Shown here: piece by piece, positions 1 to 4,504 of the stretch
Position numbering within the stretch: position 1 is the stretch's first letter
Layout: each line of letters opens with the position of its first letter
Notes under the pieces: model-generated
The model's database searches: none
What the model was told of the DNA's origin: nothing
The model's input: the letters and a program-made list of their open reading frames with translations, nothing else
Origin: a bacterium
GTDB lineage: Bacteria; UBA10199; DSSB01
Direction: 5' to 3'
Assembly (NCBI GenBank): GCA_030426445.1
Contig: JAUHYS010000117.1
Location: forward strand, 1 to 6,588
Length of the DNA stretch: 6,588 nt
Program-made: the position numbers and the translations under genes

Positions 1-396
1 CAAGAAAATAAGCATCAATCCATGCTTTGGGTTCATGATGAAGTGATCGAGCTTTTACAGTTTAAGACGGAGTCTTTTACAAAGAGCGATAAGCTTCAGG
101 CCTTGCCCTTGCCACTACGTAATCTGGATGTCAGCCTTTTGCATACGCTTATTTTCGAAGAGATTTTAGAGATGAGTCAGGAAGCCCAACGGGAGTACGG
201 AAAAATTCACTATGTTAAAAATGTTGCGGATGCGATTAAGTTAACAAAAGAAAAAAAGAGTTTTGGATTTATCATGAACCCAACGACCATGCAGCAATTA
301 GAAGATGTCGCCAACGCAGGCGAGACCATGCCGCAGAAGTCAACTTTCTTTTATCCCAAACTGCTTACGGGTCTGACTTTTTATTCTCTAAGTTAA
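1..396 (+). CDS. DUF1015 family protein, C-terminal part (5' end outside window)
   Basis: The frame is open from the first base, so this is the 3' end of a longer gene; the ATG at 22 is internal. The visible C-terminus carries the conserved end of the DUF1015 family (full proteins usually have about 400 residues): an LDVSLLHTLIFEEIL segment, then FIMNPTTMQQLEDVANAGE, and finally MPQKSTFFYPKLLTGL. Proteins of this family are widespread in bacteria and often annotated as uncharacterised or loosely as SpoOJ/ParB-like; no reaction has been firmly established, so none is assigned. The protein has no visible signal peptide or membrane segment in this part. The last 32 nt overlap the 3' end of a small convergent minus-strand gene. 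The family call is from recognised motifs and is confident; the function is unknown. Confidence 0.85.
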   Translation, partial: QENKHQSMLWVHDEVIELLQFKTESFTKSDKLQALPLPLRNLDVSLLHTLIFEEILEMSQEAQREYGKIHYVKNVADAIKLTKEKKSFGFIMNPTTMQQLEDVANAGETMPQKSTFFYPKLLTGLTFYSLS

Positions 397-544
397 GAGC
401 GTCTTTTCTTTTTGATTTAAAAATAGTCGGAAGAATTTTAAAAAAGAAAGTAATCATAAAAAAGATAAATAGCCAGGCCCCTACAATAAACCAGGCGCGG
501 TCAATAAGATTGAGGTCGCTCCAATTTGCAATAATATAGTCCAT
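365..544 (-). CDS. small single-pass membrane protein (59 aa), unknown function
   Basis: Not recognised as a known family. The start ATG (544-542) lies one base after the TAA of the upstream metallopeptidase gene on the same strand. AGGG at 555-552 sits 7 nt before the ATG, a usable ribosome binding site located inside the metallopeptidase's end, so translational coupling is likely. The protein starts MDYIIANWSDLNLIDRAW and has one clear hydrophobic helix at about residues 18-37 (FIVGAWLFIFFMITFFF), followed by a lysine/arginine-rich tail (KSKRKDALNLENKK). By the positive-inside rule the C-terminus would be cytoplasmic. The 3' end overlaps the convergent DUF1015 gene by 32 nt. Tight coupling, a usable ribosome site and a coherent membrane topology support a real gene, but its small size keeps confidence moderate. 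Confidence 0.55.
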   Translation of the reverse strand: MDYIIANWSDLNLIDRAWFIVGAWLFIFFMITFFFKILPTIFKSKRKDALNLENKKSDP

Positions 545-545
545 T

Positions 546-917
546 TTAATACCCTAAACTTCTGAGTTCGCGGTCATTCATTCCAAAATGATGCCCAATT
601 TCGTGAAGCAATGTCCTGCGAATTTGATCCGCAAGCTCCTGATGCGAGCGGCAGATTCGTTCGATATTTTTTTGATAAAGATAAATTTGATTGGGCAATG
701 TAAAAGTATGAAAAAAACTGCGCTTACCTATCGGGACGCCGGTGTACAAGCCGAGTAAATTTTCCCGTCGAATTTTTAAATTAAGGCACACCTCTGGGCT
801 GGGCCAGTCATCAATAAAGATTTCTATATTTTCGATCTTGCGATGAAACTCGTCGGGCAGGTCTTCAAAGACCTCATTGGCTAATTGGGTAAATTCTTCT
901 TTAGAAATTGAATACAT
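546..917 (-). CDS. minimal zinc metallopeptidase (zincin, PF06262/DUF1025-like)
   Basis: A 123-residue cytoplasmic protein with no signal peptide. Its C-terminus carries HEIGHHFGMND at residues 105-115. This is the extended HExxHxxGxxD zinc motif: His105, His109 and Asp115 as probable zinc ligands and Glu106 as catalytic base. The rest fits the minimal metallopeptidase family: an N-terminal helix (KEEFTQLANEVFEDLPDEF), a strand region, and the segment PNQIYLYQKNIERIC before the active-site helix. Length is normal for the family (about 115-135 residues). Substrates of these small zincins are not well established, so peptidase activity is inferred from the motif. The ATG at 917-915 gives the family-typical N-terminus; the upstream AAAGAA is a weak ribosome site. 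It is divergent from the methyltransferase gene (48 nt between starts) and appears coupled to the small membrane protein behind it. Confidence 0.9.
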   Translation of the reverse strand: MYSISKEEFTQLANEVFEDLPDEFHRKIENIEIFIDDWPSPEVCLNLKIRRENLLGLYTGVPIGKRSFFHTFTLPNQIYLYQKNIERICRSHQELADQIRRTLLHEIGHHFGMNDRELRSLGY

Positions 918-965
918 GTTTTCTTTTTAGTTTAATTTGCAGCAGAAAAGCAATAGAAGAGCCAC

Positions 966-1700
966 ATGATTTTAAGACCCTCACAAAAATTTTCTAAGCT
1001 GCTGCAGCCAGAAAAAGGCTATCGTTATAATATTGATTCCTTTTTATTAATGCGATTTGCTAAATTATTTTCACAAGATAGAGTGTGTGACTTGGGCGCA
1101 GGTGTGGGGATTTTAGGCCTTTTGGCCTTAGAAGTTTACCAGGTGCAAAGTGTCTTGGCAGTAGAGATTCAACAGGAATTAGCGGAGCTGGCCAAAAAAA
1201 ATGCCCAACTGTTTACCTTTAAAGAGCGCTATCAAGTGCTTTGCGAAAAATGGCAAAATCTCAAATCCAACTTGGCTGCAAATTGTTTTGAGGTGGTTTT
1301 AAGTAACCCTCCCTATCGCAAGATCCAGACTGGCCGCTTAGCTCCAGACTTAAGTAAAGCCATCGCCAGACATGAGCTTCGTGGTTGTATGCAAAGTCTT
1401 ATTAAAATAGCCCAATATTTACTGACTCAGGAAGGTCGACTCTATTTAATGTATCCGCCTTTGCGTTTGGAAGAGCTCATTGTCACGCTTGCTCAATTCA
1501 ATTTAAAAATACAACGCATGAGTTTTGTCCATGCTTACCAAGATGCCCCTGCAAAACTCGTTATGCTGGAAATCATCAAAGCTAGCCAGCGCGAAATCAT
1601 CGTTGAACCGCCGCTTATCGTTTATCAATCCCCTGATCAATACCATCCTCAAATAGAAGAGTGGGTGGGCCCAAAATTGAAAACAAAGGAATCACTTTAA
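966..1700 (+). CDS. tRNA1(Val) (adenine-N6)-methyltransferase-like SAM-dependent methyltransferase (TrmN6/YfiC family)
   Basis: A 244-residue class I methyltransferase. Motif I, DLGAGVGILGL (residues 42-52), forms the SAM-binding loop, Glu67 in AVEI is the probable ribose ligand, and NPPY at 114-117 is the catalytic motif of N6-adenine methyltransferases. The N-terminal GYRYNIDSFLLMRFA (residues 18-32) and the IARHEL segment (133-138) are typical of the COG4123 group that includes E. coli YfiC/TrmN, which methylates A37 of tRNA1(Val). Length matches that group (about 240-255). RNA as substrate is inferred from family resemblance; another N6-adenine or glutamine target cannot be excluded. The ATG at 966 puts the conserved N-terminus at the expected distance; AGAAGA at 955-960 is a modest ribosome site. 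The B12-domain gene follows 54 nt after the stop and may be co-transcribed. Confidence 0.87.
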   Translation: MILRPSQKFSKLLQPEKGYRYNIDSFLLMRFAKLFSQDRVCDLGAGVGILGLLALEVYQVQSVLAVEIQQELAELAKKNAQLFTFKERYQVLCEKWQNLKSNLAANCFEVVLSNPPYRKIQTGRLAPDLSKAIARHELRGCMQSLIKIAQYLLTQEGRLYLMYPPLRLEELIVTLAQFNLKIQRMSFVHAYQDAPAKLVMLEIIKASQREIIVEPPLIVYQSPDQYHPQIEEWVGPKLKTKESL

Positions 1701-1754
1701 AAGTTGTCAGAATTTTATTTTTGTCCTATCCCTTTTTTAAAGGAAATAAAAAAG

Positions 1755-2165
1755 ATGGACGCTAGAAAAATTCGCATTTTGGTTGGTAAACCCGGCTTAG
1801 ATGGGCATGACCGTGGAGCTAAAATCATCGCGCGGGCTTTTCGTGATGCTGGCTTTGAGGTGATTTACACGGGGCTTCACCAAACCCCAGAAATGATTGT
1901 CAACACAGCGATTCAGGAAGACGTTGATGCGATCGGTTTGTCGATTCTTTCGGGAGCGCATAGCTACGTCTTTCCTGAAGTGCTTCGTCTGCTTCAGGCC
2001 GAAGGCGCCAAAGGTGTTCTCGTTTTTGGCGGAGGTATTGTTCCCGAGGAAGATATTGTCGATTTAAAACAAAAGGGAGTATCCGAAATTTTTACACCAG
2101 GAACTCCGGTCCAGCAGATAGTGGATTGGGTTAAAAAGCACGTCCGTCCTGCAGATCATTGGTAA
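1755..2165 (+). CDS. stand-alone cobalamin (B12)-binding domain protein, methylmalonyl-CoA mutase small-subunit type
   Basis: A 136-residue protein made of one B12-binding domain. DGHDRG at residues 16-21 is the DxHxxG motif, with His18 as lower axial cobalt ligand. SILSG (63-67) and FGGG (91-94) are the other nucleotide-loop motifs. The opening KPGLDGHDRGAK and the segment GLHQTPEMI are diagnostic of the C-terminal domain of acyl-CoA mutases such as methylmalonyl-CoA mutase. Free-standing versions pair with a separately encoded large catalytic subunit, which is not in this window, so the exact acyl-CoA substrate is open. I chose ATG 1755 over an in-frame TTG at 1704. It gives the usual family length, has AGGA at 1741-1744 upstream, and the 17 extra residues from TTG resemble no known leader. 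Confidence 0.9.
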   Translation: MDARKIRILVGKPGLDGHDRGAKIIARAFRDAGFEVIYTGLHQTPEMIVNTAIQEDVDAIGLSILSGAHSYVFPEVLRLLQAEGAKGVLVFGGGIVPEEDIVDLKQKGVSEIFTPGTPVQQIVDWVKKHVRPADHW

Positions 2166-2207
2166 GTTTTGTGGGAGTTTTTTAAAAGGTTTTAAGTTTT
2201 TGAGGGT

Positions 2208-2240
2208 GGGCTTCAATTTTTTAGATAAAATCGCCCTTTT
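2208..2240 (+). terminator. probable Rho-independent terminator after the B12-domain gene
   Basis: GGGC (2208-2211) pairs with GCCC (2233-2236), and ATTTT (2216-2220) with AAAAT (2227-2231), around a 6-nt loop with a small asymmetric internal loop. The 3' side runs into TTTT and further T-rich sequence. It begins 43 nt after the stop codon. The stem is interrupted, so this is a moderate call. Confidence 0.45.
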
Positions 2241-2420
2241 ACTTTTTATATTTTTATAGAAAACACTTTTCTTTATTCAAAAAACCGAACTTTTATCACT
2301 TTTTAACTACAATATATTTTTAATTGAAAATATAATATAATAATATCAATTAGTTATAGTTCAATCTTATCTTAGTAAAATTAACTTCTTACAATCTGTT
2401 AAATTTTTTACACTCTTTTT

Positions 2421-2450
2421 TTGAACAAAAATCCCCGACCACAATATATT
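2421..2450 (+). promoter_or_regulatory. possible sigma70-type promoter under an operator-like dyad
   Basis: TTGAAC (2421-2426) and TATATT (2445-2450) resemble -35 and -10 boxes with an 18-nt spacer. The -10 lies inside the palindrome CACAATATATTGTG, which would suit repression. In such AT-rich DNA promoter-like hexamers arise by chance, so this is tentative. Confidence 0.3.
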
Positions 2451-2453
2451 GTG
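2438..2453. promoter_or_regulatory. operator-like site, copy 1
   Basis: ACCACAATATATTGTG contains the perfect 14-base palindrome CACAATATATTGTG (2440-2453). It matches copy 2 at 14 of 16 positions, and the copies start exactly 32 bp apart, close to three helical turns. That places both on one DNA face, as expected for two dimers of a repressor or activator. No regulator gene is visible in the window. Confidence 0.45.
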
Positions 2454-2468
2454 TATCGATCTCTGACC

Positions 2469-2488
2469 AACCACTATATCTTGTGGTT
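2469..2488. promoter_or_regulatory. operator-like site, copy 2
   Basis: AACCACTATATCTTGTGGTT is a 20-base dyad with 8 of 10 pairs matching (AACCAC against GTGGTT). Bases 2470-2485 repeat copy 1 with two differences. It would lie just downstream of the transcription start of the possible promoter at 2421-2450. Confidence 0.45.
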
Positions 2489-2632
2489 TCTAGGATAAAG
2501 CTTATCGATAAAATGGATATGATTTTAGTGCATTTGTCAAGCGGATTTTTTTGCTTTGGATTTTTCTCTTTATAACTATATGAAAATATTAAATTATTTT
2601 TTTAAAAAATATTAATTTAGTTTTAGTTAAAA

Positions 2633-2661
2633 TTGGTACGTAACTTGCTCTTATATTTAAT
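2633..2661 (+). promoter_or_regulatory. weak promoter candidate upstream of the radical SAM gene
   Basis: TTGGTA (2633-2638) and TTTAAT (2656-2661) are separated by 17 nt and resemble a -35/-10 pair (4 and 5 of 6 matches). It would give a leader of roughly 260 nt containing both downstream hairpins. This is low-confidence because of the base composition. Confidence 0.22.
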
Positions 2662-2740
2662 CAGGTATCGGTTAGTTTAAGTTAAAAAGTGTTATTTTTA
2701 GAAAACAGCATAAACTATCCAAATTTTAAAACAGGCCTCT

Positions 2741-2788
2741 TTTCTAAAAACTAAAATCAGCTTTTTTGCTGAAAACAAATTTTAGAAA
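2741..2788 (+). repeat. inverted repeat, two-part hairpin
   Basis: TTTCTAAAA (2741-2749) is perfectly complementary to TTTTAGAAA (2780-2788). Nested inside is TCAGC-TTTTTT-GCTGA (2757-2772). The arms between outer and inner stems do not pair. It may form a leader structure or a weak terminator. Confidence 0.4.
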
Positions 2789-2825
2789 CGAGCCAAAATA
2801 ATAACCTCATTACCTGTCCAGGGAT

Positions 2826-2870
2826 GCGTGGCGTTAAGGTGAAGGAAACAGCTCAACGCCACGCTTCTTT
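2826..2870 (+). promoter_or_regulatory. GC-rich leader hairpin before the radical SAM gene
   Basis: GCGTGGCGTT (2826-2835) pairs perfectly with AACGCCACGC (2855-2864) around a 19-nt loop, followed by TTCTTT. This 10-bp stem stands out in otherwise AT-rich DNA and ends 62 nt before the radical SAM start. It could be an attenuator or terminator, an mRNA-stabilising structure, or part of a small RNA. I do not recognise a known riboswitch class. Confidence 0.5.
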
Positions 2871-2925
2871 AAAAACTTAATGGTCACCAAGTATCAGTTG
2901 GGCAGCGTCATAGAGGAGGGTTGTT

Positions 2926-4281
2926 ATGCAAGTTTCGCGATTTAATTACATGGTTCGGTCCCCCAAGGATCCTAACCTAGTTTTTCTTTACAATTCTTTT
3001 ACGGACAACCGGGTAGCCATCGAAGAAGAAGACATTAAACTTGAAGATCTCTTTTACAAAATCCAACAAAAATTTGCGCTTAACTCAGAAGAACAAGAAG
3101 CCGCGGATGGCCTCAAAGAACTGGGTTATTTATTGGATGATGAAGTCGACGAAAAAAAGGTCTTTAACGATTGGTTTGAAGCCAAGGTCAAAGAGCAAAC
3201 CGATTATTTGCAAATCACCATTGTGACAACCATGGCTTGTAATCTACGCTGCACTTATTGCTTTGAAAAAGAGCAATTGCAAAACGTTAAAATGACACCT
3301 GAAGTTTCGGAAAAAGTCATTGCGTGGCTTAAGACCCGTATCGAACAAACCCAATGCAAAAAACTCAATCTTATCTATTTTGGCGGAGAGCCTTTAATCA
3401 ACGTGCCTGCCATTCGTCAAATCGGCTCTGCGATGCAGGGTTTTTGTCAGCAAAAAAAGGTCGACTTTAATTCTGGTGCCATCACTAACGGTGTCTTACT
3501 GACTCCTAAACTCGTTGACGAGCTTAAAACCTATGGTCTCTCCTGGGTCAAAATTACCTTTGATGGAGACAAAGAAACTCACGACAAAATGCGTATCTAC
3601 AAAGGCGGCCGCGGTACCTTTGATCAGATCTTTAATAATCTGGAAGCCATTGCCGGCAAGATTAAAATCAACATTGGCGGAAACTTTAACGAAGAAACCG
3701 CCGACAGCTTTTATGGTCTGTTGGAGCGATTAAAGACAGCGAAGTTTCGCAATGATCTTGGGATTGTGCGTTTTAAACCTATTATGGAAGAGATGACCAA
3801 TACTCCTAATGAGCCCATGGGTTCTTCCTGCAAGCAATGTATTTATACAGATAAAGAAATTAAACAAATGATTGGCCTGCATGATGCCACACAAAGTGCC
3901 GGTTTTAGGGTTGCAGATCCAGTTAATTTAGGACCTTGTGAGTTTTATCAACGGAACGGTGCCACCATCGGAGTCAGTGGTAAGGTTTATAAATGTGCAG
4001 CTTTTACAGGCATGGCTAATACGCATATTGGAGATGTCAGTTCCCAAAATTTTAATGAGCTGGGAGAAAGTTTTTTAAAAGTCTCCAACCCCTTTGAAAA
4101 TCCCAAATGTCAAAGTTGTCATTTTCCACCAATCTGTGGAGGAGGTTGTCGGGCGAACTCATATACTCAAACTGGTTCAGTCGGTGTAATTAGCTGTCAG
4201 CAAAACTATGTCGCTCAAGCCTTACAATATGAATTGCCCAGAGAGTATTATTTTACTGAGGGTAATAGTACAGTTCATTAA
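2926..4281 (+). CDS. radical SAM/SPASM peptide maturase (candidate RiPP-modifying enzyme)
   Basis: A 451-residue radical SAM enzyme. The CNLRCTYC motif (Cys105, Cys109, Cys112) binds the SAM-cleaving 4Fe-4S cluster. FGGEP (152-156) contacts SAM, and FDGDKETHDKMR (212-223) is typical of the peptide-modifying branch. The C-terminus is a complete seven-cysteine SPASM domain: Cys338, then G-x4-C ending at Cys357, CQSC (395-398), CGGGC (404-408) and Cys424. It would hold two auxiliary clusters, as in PqqE or AnSME relatives. Residues 1-95 precede the barrel and contain NYMVRSPKDPNLVFLYNSF and LKELGYLLDD, resembling the N-terminal peptide-recognition region of other maturases (inference). An extra CxxC, Cys302/Cys305, lies between barrel and SPASM. 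The start is clear: AGGAGG ends 6 nt before the ATG, and an in-frame TAG lies at 2911. A 25-codon peptide gene follows 73 nt downstream and is the probable substrate. The chemistry cannot be told from sequence. Confidence 0.93.
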   Translation: MQVSRFNYMVRSPKDPNLVFLYNSFTDNRVAIEEEDIKLEDLFYKIQQKFALNSEEQEAADGLKELGYLLDDEVDEKKVFNDWFEAKVKEQTDYLQITIVTTMACNLRCTYCFEKEQLQNVKMTPEVSEKVIAWLKTRIEQTQCKKLNLIYFGGEPLINVPAIRQIGSAMQGFCQQKKVDFNSGAITNGVLLTPKLVDELKTYGLSWVKITFDGDKETHDKMRIYKGGRGTFDQIFNNLEAIAGKIKINIGGNFNEETADSFYGLLERLKTAKFRNDLGIVRFKPIMEEMTNTPNEPMGSSCKQCIYTDKEIKQMIGLHDATQSAGFRVADPVNLGPCEFYQRNGATIGVSGKVYKCAAFTGMANTHIGDVSSQNFNELGESFLKVSNPFENPKCQSCHFPPICGGGCRANSYTQTGSVGVISCQQNYVAQALQYELPREYYFTEGNSTVH

Positions 4282-4341
4282 TTCGTAAATTTAATAATTA
4301 ATTTTAATTCGAGTGAGGAAAGAAACAGGTTAGTTTTGAAT

Positions 4342-4346
4342 GGAGG
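4342..4346 (+). promoter_or_regulatory. strong ribosome binding site of the small peptide gene
   Basis: GGAGG sits 8 nt before the ATG at 4355, an optimal Shine-Dalgarno match. It is among the best ribosome sites in the window, and it is the main reason to believe the very short reading frame behind it is translated. Confidence 0.7.
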
Positions 4347-4354
4347 ATTTTATA

Positions 4355-4432
4355 ATGAAAATCAAAGTTGTGAAGAAAAGTGACTCAATGAATAAAGTTA
4401 AACATACTGATTGTAGAGGGCACTTATTTTAA
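4355..4432 (+). CDS. 25-residue candidate precursor peptide of the radical SAM system
   Basis: A short reading frame of 25 codons ending in TAA. The N-terminal half is strongly basic (MKIKVVKK at 1-8, then Ser9, Asp10, Ser11), and the middle is MNKVK (12-16). The C-terminal nine residues are HTDCRGHLF (17-25), with a single Cys20, two histidines and a terminal Phe. This fits a RiPP precursor: a charged leader and a short C-terminal core holding residues radical SAM/SPASM enzymes can crosslink (Cys, His, Phe, Arg, Asp). Its length is like that of PqqA-type peptides (about 22-30 residues). Support comes from the ideal GGAGG 8 nt upstream, its position directly behind the maturase gene, and the terminator right after it. 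I recognise no named precursor family. Which residue is modified, and whether a leader is removed, is unknown; no peptidase or exporter is adjacent. Confidence 0.68.
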   Translation: MKIKVVKKSDSMNKVKHTDCRGHLF

Positions 4433-4458
4433 GTATATAAATACTGAAATATTAAATT

Positions 4459-4496
4459 AAAAAAGAAGTTGATATTTTTGTCAATTTCTTTTTTTT
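4459..4496 (+). terminator. strong hairpin terminator after the peptide gene
   Basis: A 14-bp stem (4459-4472 against 4481-4494) with a single G-T pair encloses an 8-nt loop. Its 3' arm is a T-run extending to 4496. The 5' arm begins with an A-run, so it could act in both directions. It lies 26 nt after the peptide stop and ends only 8 nt before the next start codon. Confidence 0.75.
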
Positions 4497-4504
4497 ATTC
4501 CTAC

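Larger units (their letters stand above)
2241..2925. other. AT-rich gene-free stretch with operator-like repeats and hairpins
   Basis: About 680 bases with no protein gene I can support on either strand; every frame is broken into short pieces without good ribosome sites. In order it holds a degenerate site at 2306-2321 (13 of 16 bases matching the operator-like repeat), a possible promoter with two dyad sites (2421-2488), and a TTATCGATAA palindrome (2502-2511). These are followed by an AT-only inverted repeat (2590-2619), a weak alternative promoter (2633-2661), a 9-bp outer stem with an inner TCAGC/GCTGA hairpin (2741-2788), and a GC-rich hairpin (2826-2864). If transcription of the radical SAM gene starts at either promoter candidate, its leader is some 260 to 470 nt long. 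The region could also hide a small RNA. Confidence 0.6.

Noticed and set aside
1704..1754. TTG start giving the B12-domain protein 17 extra N-terminal residues
   Set aside because: The ATG at 1755 has an upstream AGGA, gives the usual family length, and the extension resembles no leader of this family.
2513..2575. 20-codon hydrophobic frame starting MDMILVHLSSG, considered as a toxin-like small peptide
   Set aside because: The nearest AGGA is 17 nt from the ATG, there is no antisense RNA or antitoxin evidence, and such frames are expected by chance in this AT-rich region.
2590..2619. AT-only inverted repeat (TAAATTA with TAATTTA plus T-run/A-run), considered as a terminator
   Set aside because: It contains no GC pairs and has a 3-nt bulge, so it is expected in DNA of this composition; it is mentioned only in the regional entry.
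2824..2880. 18-codon frame (begins MRGVKVKE) spanning the leader hairpin, considered as a second precursor or leader peptide
   Set aside because: There is no properly spaced ribosome site (the GGG touches the ATG), no Cys or aromatic residue, no similarity to the 25-residue peptide, and the bases are already explained by the perfect inverted repeat.
2880..2945. 21-codon frame (MVTKYQLGSVIEEGCYASFAI region) overlapping the maturase start
   Set aside because: No Shine-Dalgarno sequence precedes it, and its middle codons are simply the maturase's own ribosome site, so it is most likely chance.
3041..3226. Shadow frame on the + strand inside the maturase gene
   Set aside because: It is out of frame with a gene carrying strong motifs, is rich in Lys/Ser from A-rich codons, and shows no recognisable domain.
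3515..3733. Second shadow frame on the + strand inside the maturase gene
   Set aside because: It overlaps the conserved FDGDKETHDKMR part of the real frame and has no ribosome site or recognisable domain.
4469..4504. TTG start 12 codons upstream of the lipoprotein ATG
   Set aside because: It lies within the terminator hairpin, has no ribosome site, and would add hydrophobic residues before the basic n-region of a normal lipoprotein signal.
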